DNA of 11,267 bases from an uncultured Clostridia bacterium (GCA_934278965.1 CAKQWL010000132.1:1-11267), one strand, 5' to 3'. Shown: positions 1 to 6,902, numbered from the stretch's first letter. A program made the numbers and translations. Notes: generated by a model from the letters alone, not told the origin.

Positions 1-5
1 GGATA

Positions 6-14
6 TGGTATACT
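6..14 (+). promoter_or_regulatory. Candidate extended -10 promoter element for the PBP gene
   Basis: The sequence TGGTATACT (6-14) matches an extended -10 element (TG-N-TATACT, one base from TATAAT). It would start transcription near position 20 and give a 5' leader of about 47 bases before the TTG start at 68. The -35 region lies at or beyond the window edge and cannot be judged. A weaker alternative is TTGTAT (20-25), 16 bases, TATAAA (42-47), which would leave a very short leader. This is inference from hexamer similarity only. Confidence 0.4.
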
Positions 15-67
15 GTTACTTGTATATCATGAATCATCCACTATAAACCATAAGGCAGGTGATATTT

Positions 68-3000
68 TTGAGTGACGATTCCAGACAGGACAAGGATCGC
101 GAAATTGATGATTTCTTCGCCCAGTTCGATGAAATCGCCGAAGGATTCAACAAAGAAGAATCTTCTGACGGCCTTTCCGCCGAAAACAATACATCCGACC
201 ACGGCATAAGCGACGAAGAGAAGGATGCGGCCATCGCAGAATTCCTGGACAGCGAAACCGCGCCGAGAAAAACTCGCAGCGAGCGTCTCGCGGAAGAGCG
301 TGCACAGCGCAAGAGCCGCAGTCATTTTTCATCGGCGGCTTCCCGACTGACTGAAGGCGCCGGGAGTCTGTTGTCCAAAATTTCGAATAAAGCGAAGGAG
401 GAATTTCTCCTTGACGACACCGGATCGGAAGAAGCAATGCCGCTTTCAGAAGAGCAGAATATGACAGGAACGAAAAAGAGAAAAAAGAAAAAATATAAAC
501 TGAATGTACCGAAACTGATCCGCTTCTGCGTCTGCGTTTTCCTTGCATTAACGCTTTTTATCGGTGCTTACGCCGCTATTATCATCATTCGGGCGCCGGA
601 AATCAACCCGGACAACATTTATACCATGCTGTCCCAGAGTTCCATGCTTTATGATGAGGACGGCAATGTTATCGCAGCGGTCGGAAGCGGCGAAACCCGT
701 ACAAATATTGAGTATGAAGCGCTCCCGGACAACCTTGTCAACGCTTTCATCGCGATTGAAGACAAGACCTTTTGGGACCACAACGGTTTCAATGTAATCC
801 GTATTTTCGGCGCGATCCGTGATGCGATCGTCAGCGGCGGCCGGATCAGCGGTACCAGTACCATCACGCAGCAGCTCGCCCGAAATGTCTATCTGACAGA
901 GTCCCGCGAAGAGCGTTCTCTCGAAAGAAAGATTTCCGAGGCCTATTATACGGTTTTGATCGAAAAAGCTCTCAGCAAAGAACAGATTCTTGAGGCCTAT
1001 CTCAATACAATCAATCTGGGCTTTGATTCTTACGGTGTCCAGACTGCTGCACAATCCTATTTTTCCAAGGATGTCGATGAACTGGATCTGATCGAATGCG
1101 CGGCGCTTGCCTCGCTTCCGAAAGCACCGTCCGGCTTTGCGCTGATCAAAAAACTGAATCCGGAGGATGTCGATCCGGAGAACCATATCATTATTTATGA
1201 AGGAACCGATTTTACCTATGTTTATAACGGTGATGCTTCCGAAAAAAGGCGGCAGCAGACACTTTACAACATGTGCAGCCAGGGCATGATTTCCGAGGAA
1301 GAACGGGACGCTGCGCTCGCCGAGAATCTTCTGGATCACATGAATCCGAACATGCGGAGTCTGACGCAGATCTCTTCCTACTTCTCGGATTACGCCGTGG
1401 ATCAAGTCATCCGAGATTACGCGGCCGAAAACCATCTCGAATATGATGAAGCGAAGAGCCGCGTTTACAGCGCCGGCTTCCAGATTTACACGACGATGGA
1501 CTCTGACATGCAGAAGATCGTAGAGACGGAATTCTCCAACAACGCCAACTTCCCGGGTGTTGCCAATCTCAAGAAGGATTCGGACAACAATGTGCTCGGA
1601 AAGAACGGAAAGGTTCTTCTCTACGATTACAACAAGTTCTTTGACGAGGAAGGAAACTTTTACTTTTCACCGGATGAGTATGAGTGGCTTGACAACGGCG
1701 ACCTGAAGCTCCTGTCCGGAAAACGGCTGAATTTCTACCAGACCTCCGTGCAGGGCAAAAGTGATGTTTCGATCGAGTTCAAGAATATGTATCTTATTGA
1801 AGACGGTGTGTTTTACAGCATTCAGGGAGGCGTTATTCTGATCCCGTCCGACTATAAGACGCGTGACAAGGATAAAAATGTCATCATTGACGCTTCACTC
1901 TTCAAGGACAATGAGTACGCAAATTACCTCCGGAAGGATTCCTCCGGTCAGCTCTTTGTCGATGTGAAGCATTACGCGCTGAAGCAAAAAGTCGTACAGC
2001 CTCAGGCGGCCATGGTCATTACCGATTATAAAACCGGTCATGTCAAAGCGATGGCCGGCGGGCGGAACACTGTAGGCGTACAGCTCTTCAACCGTGCCGT
2101 TAATCCGCGCCAGCCGGGTTCCTCCATTAAGCCGATCGCGGTCTACGGTGCAGCGCTTCAGCAAAGTGTCGAGATCATGAACGGCGGCAGTACACCTTCG
2201 TTCAGCACTTATGATAACGCCGGAAATCCGGTTGGAAATTCCTACGGAAAGTACTTCACCGCAGCGTCCGTCATTGATGACGCGCCGCTTGTCGTAAACG
2301 GTAAACAGTGGCCGAAAAACTGGTATTCCGGCTTCCGCGGGCTTTACACCCTTCGTACATCCGTACAGCAATCGGTCAATGTCAATGCGGTGAAAGTCAT
2401 GCAGCAGGTCGGTGTGGAATATGCTGCGGATTTTGCCGAAAAGCTCGGTGTCAGCTCCATTGCACGCAGTGGGGATACGAACGATATGAATGCTGCGGCG
2501 CTGGCGCTCGGCGGTATGTCAAAGGGAATCTCTCCGCTGGAAATGGCAAGTGCGTACGGCACTTATCCGAACGGCGGCACCTATTTGGAACCGATTATCT
2601 ACACCCGCGTCACAAACAGCCGCGGTGATGTCATCCTGGAGAAGAGCTCTCACTCAACGGAAGCCGTGGATCCGGGGGTTGCCTTTATCATGACAGATAT
2701 CCTGAAGAGCGTTGTGAGCGAAGGTCTTGGCAGCGGTGCCTCCATCGGCACACAGCCGGTCGGCGGTAAGACCGGTACCACAACCGACAACTACGACGCC
2801 TGGTTTGTCGGATTTACTCCGCAGTATGCCGCTGCTGTATGGATCGGAAACGATGTTAATATCGAGCTGTCGAGAGGTTCGGCCGCTGCTTCCTCCGTCT
2901 GGAGCAAAGTGATGAAGCAGGTATGCGCCGGACTGGAAACAGGCTCCTACCCATCGCAGCCGGAAAATGTCATTGCACTGGAGATTGATACAAAGAGCGG

Positions 3001-3451
3001 ACTTCTTCCGACGCAGCTTTCTTATCTGGATGATCGCGGCACGGTGCGTTATGAATATTTTGTCAAGGGTACCGAACCGACAGAATCCGATAACGTCCAC
3101 AAGTATGTTACCGCATGCTCTTACACGGGGTATCTTGCGACGCCTTACTGCACCGCGACCTACTCCCGCTTCGGGACAATGCGTCCTTACGCAGTAAATC
3201 CGAGTGTCGGCGATATCTCCTACGAACTTCCGCACTATTACTGCAACCTCCACAATCCGGATTCTTCCCGTTATCCGATTGATCCGCAGCACGGCGGAAA
3301 CGGATCTGCCGTTACAGGGGACGATATCAACTCCGATATTTCGGAACCGGACCTTCGGGACCCTGAGATTACAGATCCGCCTGCTGACAACGGCGGCGGT
3401 ACGACCCATACAGATCCGCCGATCATTGACGCCCCGCCGGATTGGCTGTAA
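68..3451 (+). CDS. Class A penicillin-binding protein (glycosyltransferase 51 / transpeptidase)
   Basis: Bifunctional peptidoglycan synthase of about 1,127 residues, anchored in the membrane with its enzyme domains outside. I chose TTG at 68 because AGGTGAT (57-63) sits at good spacing before it; an in-frame GTG at 59 lies inside that ribosome binding site. Numbering from TTG: an acidic, then basic cytoplasmic head of about 148 residues ends in a Lys-rich patch; a membrane segment spans about 153-174; the GT51 domain covers about 195-355, with catalytic Glu231 in EDKTFWDH, then the GTSTITQQLARNVYL motif and second Glu291; the transpeptidase has Ser685-x-x-Lys688 (PGSSIKP), Ser769-Val-Asn771 and Lys901-Thr-Gly903 (KTGTT). 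About 150 residues (roughly 500-650), probably an OB-like insert, separate the transpeptidase pedestal from the SxxK region. The C-terminus is a Cys-containing module followed by a Pro/Asp/Gly-rich tail. Class assignment is secure; the physiological role (ponA-like) is inferred. Confidence 0.96.
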   Translation: MSDDSRQDKDREIDDFFAQFDEIAEGFNKEESSDGLSAENNTSDHGISDEEKDAAIAEFLDSETAPRKTRSERLAEERAQRKSRSHFSSAASRLTEGAGSLLSKISNKAKEEFLLDDTGSEEAMPLSEEQNMTGTKKRKKKKYKLNVPKLIRFCVCVFLALTLFIGAYAAIIIIRAPEINPDNIYTMLSQSSMLYDEDGNVIAAVGSGETRTNIEYEALPDNLVNAFIAIEDKTFWDHNGFNVIRIFGAIRDAIVSGGRISGTSTITQQLARNVYLTESREERSLERKISEAYYTVLIEKALSKEQILEAYLNTINLGFDSYGVQTAAQSYFSKDVDELDLIECAALASLPKAPSGFALIKKLNPEDVDPENHIIIYEGTDFTYVYNGDASEKRRQQTLYNMCSQGMISEEERDAALAENLLDHMNPNMRSLTQISSYFSDYAVDQVIRDYAAENHLEYDEAKSRVYSAGFQIYTTMDSDMQKIVETEFSNNANFPGVANLKKDSDNNVLGKNGKVLLYDYNKFFDEEGNFYFSPDEYEWLDNGDLKLLSGKRLNFYQTSVQGKSDVSIEFKNMYLIEDGVFYSIQGGVILIPSDYKTRDKDKNVIIDASLFKDNEYANYLRKDSSGQLFVDVKHYALKQKVVQPQAAMVITDYKTGHVKAMAGGRNTVGVQLFNRAVNPRQPGSSIKPIAVYGAALQQSVEIMNGGSTPSFSTYDNAGNPVGNSYGKYFTAASVIDDAPLVVNGKQWPKNWYSGFRGLYTLRTSVQQSVNVNAVKVMQQVGVEYAADFAEKLGVSSIARSGDTNDMNAAALALGGMSKGISPLEMASAYGTYPNGGTYLEPIIYTRVTNSRGDVILEKSSHSTEAVDPGVAFIMTDILKSVVSEGLGSGASIGTQPVGGKTGTTTDNYDAWFVGFTPQYAAAVWIGNDVNIELSRGSAAASSVWSKVMKQVCAGLETGSYPSQPENVIALEIDTKSGLLPTQLSYLDDRGTVRYEYFVKGTEPTESDNVHKYVTACSYTGYLATPYCTATYSRFGTMRPYAVNPSVGDISYELPHYYCNLHNPDSSRYPIDPQHGGNGSAVTGDDINSDISEPDLRDPEITDPPADNGGGTTHTDPPIIDAPPDWL

Positions 3452-3452
3452 A

Positions 3453-3770
3453 GACGAAAATCCCACCGCCATTTGCGTAATGGACAAATGGTTGGACGAA
3501 TGCACCATGCAAAATATCGCCATCGAAAAGAATCTCTCAGAGACCGCCATTGCCGTCAAGGCAATGAATGTTCTCATCCCAATCAAAAATTGATTCGGCA
3601 AATGGACGGCGTATGCCTGCCTCCATATCACTGCACCGGGAACACAGTACGACTGTGTGACACGTTCCTTTGCACCGAAATGCAATGCAGCGGAGGATCC
3701 CGTTTGCGGAGGCATATTAAAATATCGTGCCCGGCTTCTCAGCCTTCACTCATTCATTATCTGTCCGAAG
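3453..3770 (+). pseudogene. Remnant of a PhzF-family (phenazine biosynthesis-like) isomerase gene
   Basis: Translation in a single frame (codons starting at 3453, 3456 and so on) gives ENPTAICVMDKWLDE, then NIAIEKNLSETAIAVK. These match the start of PhzF-like proteins, typically GNPAAVCVLDxWL...NLSETAFV. After an in-frame TGA at 3591 the same frame resumes with CLHITAPGTQYDCVTRSFAP and NAAEDPVCGG, matching the C-terminal half of the family (TAxGxxYDFVSRxFAP...EDPVTGSAH). About the first 15 codons and most of the middle of a normal gene of about 260-300 codons are missing, and the expected GSAH continuation is lost after CGG. I read this as an internally deleted, non-functional gene. PhzF relatives are a broad family of isomerases and epimerases, so the original substrate cannot be named. 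The remnant begins one base after the PBP stop and ends just before the shared terminator. Confidence 0.8.
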
Positions 3771-3774
3771 CCTA

Positions 3775-3811
3775 AAAAAAGAGTACGAAATCGAATTTCG
3801 TACTCTTTTTT
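3775..3811. terminator. Bidirectional intrinsic terminator between convergent units
   Basis: A perfect inverted repeat: AAAAAAGAGTACGAAAT (3775-3791), loop CGA, then its exact complement (3795-3811). The stem core GAGTACGAAAT is followed by six T on the plus strand (3806-3811) and, read from the minus strand, by a run of T from the A tract at 3774-3780. It can end transcription from the PBP/PhzF-remnant side and from the ABC importer operon, whose last stop codon is 29 bases away. The core is not especially GC-rich, so efficiency could be moderate. Confidence 0.88.
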
Positions 3812-3839
3812 CTTACCTCTGTTCTTTTCCTATTTCTTC

Positions 3840-4634
3840 TTATCCTAAGAGTGCACTGTCCTGCGCAAAGCTTTCGCCGCTTGCTTCATAGAATTTGGCC
3901 AACAGACGCTCCACGGTGAGATTCTTTTTCTCTTCTCCACAGATATCAAGAATCACTTTTCCGTCCGACAACATGATCAAACGGTTTCCGTAAGCGATTG
4001 CATTATTCATGTTATGCGTGATCATCAGCGTCGTCAATTGGTTTTCCTTCACGATTTTATCGGTGATTTCAAGCACCTTTGCCGCTGTTTTCGGATCCAG
4101 CGCCGCAGTATGCTCATCCAGCAAAAGCACTTTCGGAGTTTGCAGGGAGGCCATCAAAAGCGTCAGTGCCTGCCGCTGTCCGCCGGACAGCAAACCGATC
4201 TTTGTCTTCAGACGGCTTTCCAAACCAAGGCCGAGATCCGCCAGCTTTTCACGATAAAATTTCCTTTCTTCCTTCGTGATAAACCATTTCAGGCTTCTCA
4301 CCTTTCCACGCCTCAGCGCCAAAGCCAGATTTTCCTCAATCTGCATTTCAGACGCAGTTCCGAGCATCGGGTCCTGGAAAACTCTTCCCAGATATTTTGC
4401 TCTCTTGTGTTCCGGCATCTTCGTCACATCACTGCCGTCAATCAGCACCTGTCCGGAATCCGGTCTCCACAATCCGGCGATCGCGTTCAGCATCGTACTT
4501 TTGCCGGCACCGTTTCCGCCGATCACCGTTACAAAATCACCCTTCTCCAGCTTTAAAGAAAGATTATTCAGAGCCACTTTCTCGTTAATCGTTCCGGGAT
4601 TAAAGGTCTTGCAGATATTCCTCAACTCAAGCAT
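3840..4634 (-). CDS. ABC importer ATP-binding protein (aromatic amino acid / TrpZ-like class)
   Basis: Cytoplasmic ATPase subunit, 264 residues, that would power the importer made with the permease and lipoprotein upstream. Visible ABC motifs: Walker A GGNGAGKST (39-47), Q-loop Gln87, signature LSGGQ (149-153), Walker B VLLLDE (169-174) with catalytic Glu174, and switch His207 in MITHN. The D-loop neighbourhood reads DEHTAALDP instead of the usual DEPTSALDP, a variant I associate with ATPases paired with TrpX-type binding proteins. I chose ATG at 4634 because AAAGGAGGT lies 8 bases upstream and translation begins MLELRNICKTF as in relatives; an in-frame start at 4688 would add 18 basic residues and has no such support. 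Its first 8 bases (ATGCTTGA) overlap the end of the permease gene, so translation is probably coupled. It is the last gene before the shared terminator. Confidence 0.93.
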   Translation of the reverse strand: MLELRNICKTFNPGTINEKVALNNLSLKLEKGDFVTVIGGNGAGKSTMLNAIAGLWRPDSGQVLIDGSDVTKMPEHKRAKYLGRVFQDPMLGTASEMQIEENLALALRRGKVRSLKWFITKEERKFYREKLADLGLGLESRLKTKIGLLSGGQRQALTLLMASLQTPKVLLLDEHTAALDPKTAAKVLEITDKIVKENQLTTLMITHNMNNAIAYGNRLIMLSDGKVILDICGEEKKNLTVERLLAKFYEASGESFAQDSALLG

Positions 4635-5577
4635 TCTCCTGTACCTCCTTTCCCGAAGTCCCATGTGCATGCCGTTTCTTCCCCGCAAAATACTTTCCTT
4701 TCAGGTACGGAATCGCCAGGAAAATTGCCACAATGATCGCCGAAAGAAGTTTCAGCAGCTGCGCGTCCAATCCTCTCCAGATGACTACCTGAAGCACCAT
4801 GTAATAGATGATCGATCCGAATGTCACGGCTAAAAGCTTCAAGGAAAAATTGCGGAAAATCCGCCCGAAAATCGCATCTCCTATAACCACCGCCGCAAGT
4901 CCGATAACAATCGCTCCGCGTCCCATATTGACATCCGCAAATCCCTGATATTGCGCCAGAAGCCCTCCGGCAAGCGCCACCAGCGCATTCGACAGCATAA
5001 GCCCGATTACCCGATTTGCTTCCACATTGATACCCTGCGCACGGCACATGGCTTCATTGTTTCCGGATGCCCGGAGCGTACAGCCGAATTCCGTTCCGAA
5101 GAACCAGTACAGCGCCGCAATAATGACCACGACGATAACCGCCGTAATCAAAATCGTATTCTCAAGGAGCGGCACATTTCTTATGTTTCGGAGAGACACC
5201 AGCAGATCGTAATTGTTCGAATTGATCGGCTGATTTGCGCGATCCCCCATGATCTTTAAGTTGATCGAGTAAAGTCCGAGCTGTGTGAGAATTCCTGCAA
5301 GAATCGCCGGAATTCCAAGCGCCGTATTCAATAACCCGGTTGCAGCTCCCGTCAGCATCCCAATAATCAGTGCTGCGAGAAGCGAAACGGTATTGCTGTA
5401 ACCGGAAAGCATCATCATAATGCAGACTGCCCCTCCCGTACAAAGGGATCCGTCTACCGTCAGATCGGCGATATTCAGTATCTTATAAGTGATGTAAATG
5501 CCAATCGCTGCAATGCCCCAGATAAGGCCCTGCGCCACAGCACCCGGCAAACCGTTGATCAGCGCGACAATATCCAT
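4627..5577 (-). CDS. ABC importer permease (BPD_transp_2 / TrpY-like)
   Basis: Integral membrane subunit of 316 residues, the usual length for the LivH-like branch of permeases. It is strongly hydrophobic, with about eight to nine predicted membrane segments. Family signatures include ADLTVDGSLCTGG near residues 37-49, LGIPAILAGILTQLGLYSIN followed by LKIMG, and the loop SGNNEAMCRAQGIN around residue 177, the likely ATPase contact loop (relatives read ATGDNPEMARAQGIN). ATG at 5577 is preceded by CGGAGGT at good spacing. The gene starts 37 bases after the lipoprotein stop and overlaps the ATPase start by 8 bases, so the three form one operon. The substrate cannot be read from this subunit; the upstream leader suggests Phe/Tyr. 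Confidence 0.92.
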   Translation of the reverse strand: MDIVALINGLPGAVAQGLIWGIAAIGIYITYKILNIADLTVDGSLCTGGAVCIMMMLSGYSNTVSLLAALIIGMLTGAATGLLNTALGIPAILAGILTQLGLYSINLKIMGDRANQPINSNNYDLLVSLRNIRNVPLLENTILITAVIVVVIIAALYWFFGTEFGCTLRASGNNEAMCRAQGINVEANRVIGLMLSNALVALAGGLLAQYQGFADVNMGRGAIVIGLAAVVIGDAIFGRIFRNFSLKLLAVTFGSIIYYMVLQVVIWRGLDAQLLKLLSAIIVAIFLAIPYLKGKYFAGKKRHAHGTSGKEVQENA

Positions 5578-5614
5578 AATAACCTCCGTTTTTTCGTGGC
5601 TCTAAAGCTTCATC

Positions 5615-6583
5615 CTATTTCTCAATTGCTGTGTATCCGTCCGGAACGGTGATTCCCAGTTCTTCACAGATTTCCGCATTGTATTTCTTCGTTACTTCCG
5701 GCGCGTAAGAAATCGGCATTGTTGAAATGTCCGCTCCTTCGGCAAGGATTTCCGCTGCCATAACACCCGTCTGGTAACCGATATCATAGTAGCTGATCGA
5801 AAGTGTTACTGTACCGCATCCGCTGCAGATTCCTTCCTCTCCCGCTACAACAGGGACCTTTGCCGGACGGCAGATATTGTCGATAATTCCGGTATTGTTC
5901 GCCGCAGTGTTATCGGTCGGAATATAGATCAAATCTGCATTGGAAACTGCCGATGTGACAACTGTTGCAATATCGTTCGAATCCGCAAAAGAATACGGTG
6001 TGCATTCATAACCGAGACTTGTCAATTCTTCTGTCATGACATCAATCTGATACTGAGAATTCGGTTCACCGGAGCAATAAACGAGTGCAACCTTTTTTGC
6101 ATCCGGGAAAACTTCCTGGATCATCGCTGCCTGTCCATCCAGCGGCGCAAGGTCGGATGTTCCCGAAACATTGCCGCCTACCGTTCCGTTAAAATCATCC
6201 AGCTTCAGCGCAACTCCGTATTCTGTGATGGATGTTCCGAGAATCGGAATGGTATCCGTTCCGGAAACTGCCGCCTGAAGTGCCGCCGTCGCGTTTGCCA
6301 TGATCAGGTCTACATTAGACGAAACAAAATTGTTGATGATCGTTGTGCAGTTATTGGACTCTCCCTGCGCAAGCTTTACATCCACTTTCACATTTTCAGC
6401 GCCGAGATTTTCATTTACTGCGTCAATGAATCCCTGCGTCGCCGCATCCAGCGCCGGATGCTCTACCAACTGGCAGACCCCGATTGTATACTGTGCGTCC
6501 GTACCGTTATCAGACCCGCCCCCGCAGGCTGCGAGTCCCAGCACCATCATTGCTGTTAAAACACATGCAAGAATCTTTTTCAT
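5615..6583 (-). CDS. Substrate-binding lipoprotein, ABC_sub_bind (PF04392) / TrpX-CD0873 class
   Basis: Predicted extracytoplasmic solute receptor, 322 residues. MKKILACVLTAMMVLGLAAC is a lipoprotein signal peptide with lipobox LAAC, so the mature protein starts at lipidated Cys20, followed by a Gly/Ser/Asp linker. The body starts with YTIGVCQLVEHPALDAATQG and contains NNFVSSNVDLIMANATAA, IPILGTSITEYG, VALVYCSGEPNSQYQ and ISYYDIGYQTGVMAAEIL, the typical periplasmic-binding-protein layout of PF04392. Known members bind tryptophan (TrpX) or tyrosine (C. difficile CD0873); here the Phe/Tyr-rich leader points to Phe and/or Tyr. ATG at 6583 is fixed by AGGAGG just upstream; the longer in-frame TTG start at 6604 would put that site inside the gene. 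It is the first gene after the attenuator and the head of the importer operon. Confidence 0.94.
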   Translation of the reverse strand: MKKILACVLTAMMVLGLAACGGGSDNGTDAQYTIGVCQLVEHPALDAATQGFIDAVNENLGAENVKVDVKLAQGESNNCTTIINNFVSSNVDLIMANATAALQAAVSGTDTIPILGTSITEYGVALKLDDFNGTVGGNVSGTSDLAPLDGQAAMIQEVFPDAKKVALVYCSGEPNSQYQIDVMTEELTSLGYECTPYSFADSNDIATVVTSAVSNADLIYIPTDNTAANNTGIIDNICRPAKVPVVAGEEGICSGCGTVTLSISYYDIGYQTGVMAAEILAEGADISTMPISYAPEVTKKYNAEICEELGITVPDGYTAIEK

Positions 6584-6621
6584 ACTATTCCTCCTGAAAT
6601 TCAATAAAATTTTTAAGATAT

Positions 6622-6653
6622 AAAAACGGCTGCTCCCAACAGGACGCAGCCGT
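6622..6653 (-). terminator. Attenuator terminator upstream of the importer operon
   Basis: Read on the minus strand: ACGGCTGC (6653-6646), a loop of 12 bases, GCAGCCGT (6633-6626), with the final T starting a TTTTT run (6626-6622). The 8-bp stem has six G-C pairs and can be extended inside the loop by TCC/GGA. It lies 19 bases after the leader ORF stop and about 38 bases before the lipoprotein start, so it must be read through for the importer to be made. Its 5' arm has an alternative partner at 6687-6696. Confidence 0.9.
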
Positions 6654-6696
6654 GATTAACAAAGTTTGAAATTTATCTGATCGAACCGGCATGCAC
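6644..6696 (-). promoter_or_regulatory. Candidate antiterminator: leader 3' end pairs with terminator 5' arm
   Basis: GUGCAUGCCG (6696-6687, within the last codons of the leader ORF) can pair with CGGCUGCGU (6652-6644), the 5' arm of the terminator. I count nine pairs, two of them G-U wobbles, with one bulged U. This pairing and the terminator exclude each other. The upstream arm can also fold on itself weakly (GGCG-UGCA-UGCC, 6699-6688). Assignment is by hand pairing; no folding energies were computed. Confidence 0.55.
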
Positions 6697-6801
6697 GCCC
6701 CGCATTATGAAGTTTTTCTTTGGCAGCATAAAGTAGCTTACGTAATAGTAAGCGCTAAAGCCGAAAAAGAAAACTGCACTCATCATCATCTGCATCGCCA
6801 T
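6673..6801 (-). CDS. Phe/Tyr-rich leader peptide (42 aa), putative attenuator peptide
   Basis: Short ORF between the promoter and the terminator: ATG (6801) to TAA (6673), 42 residues. A ribosome binding site AAGGA (6812-6808) lies 6 bases before the ATG. Residues 11-24 read FFFGFSAYYYVSYF; in total 6 Phe and 4 Tyr, no Trp. A basic tail (LPKKNFIMRG) follows. The stop codon is 19 bases before the terminator. This arrangement resembles E. coli pheL (a run of Phe codons before a terminator) and suggests that ribosome stalling at Phe/Tyr codons controls read-through into the importer genes. Alternative: a small single-pass membrane protein, since residues 8-26 are hydrophobic and followed by KK. 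The placement next to a terminator makes the leader role more likely, though none has been tested here. Confidence 0.72.
   Translation of the reverse strand: MAMQMMMSAVFFFGFSAYYYVSYFMLPKKNFIMRGVHAGSIR
6736..6753 (-). repeat. Hairpin spanning the tyrosine codons of the leader ORF
   Basis: Inverted repeat GCTTAC / GTAAGC (6753-6748 and 6741-6736) with a 6-base loop. It coincides with leader codons 17-22 (Ala-Tyr-Tyr-Tyr-Val-Ser). A translating or stalled ribosome would melt it, so it may act as an RNA polymerase pause hairpin or as the first arm structure of the attenuator. Confidence 0.5.
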
Positions 6802-6873
6802 CGTCCGTCCTTATTTTAGTCCTTTCCCCAAATTTGTCTGTTTTTATTGTGACTTTCAACAAACCTCGTAGCT

Positions 6874-6902
6874 AATGTACTACTTTCATCTGTCAGTGTC
6901 AA
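6874..6902 (-). promoter_or_regulatory. Sigma-A type promoter of the importer operon
   Basis: On the minus strand TTGACA (6902-6897, a perfect -35 hexamer), 17-base spacer, TACATT (6879-6874, -10). Transcription should start around 6866-6869, about 65 bases before the leader ORF. The -35 begins 26 bases after the stop codon of the DHHW gene, so the importer has its own promoter despite lying in the same direction as the block upstream. Confidence 0.78.

Noticed and set aside
548..1435. A 295-codon open frame on the minus strand inside the PBP gene
   Set aside because: It lies opposite the GT51 domain, has no recognisable motif, no ribosome binding site, and is explained as an antisense shadow.
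2654..3715. A 353-codon open frame on the minus strand
   Set aside because: It spans the PBP transpeptidase end and the PhzF remnant on the other strand; no family resemblance, and its composition follows the sense genes.
3657..3848. A possible small plus-strand gene starting MTRSFAPKCNAAEDP
   Set aside because: This is the C-terminal part of the PhzF remnant read from an internal ATG; it continues through the terminator hairpin, so it is not a real gene.
6673..6801. Reading the 42-residue ORF as a stand-alone small membrane protein
   Set aside because: Not excluded, but kept as second choice: the stop codon falls 19 bases before a terminator and the ORF overlaps an antiterminator arm, which fits a leader peptide.
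6605..6870. T-box riboswitch upstream of the importer
   Set aside because: No AGGGTGGNACCGCG-like element and no Stem I landmarks; the aromatic-rich leader ORF explains the region better.
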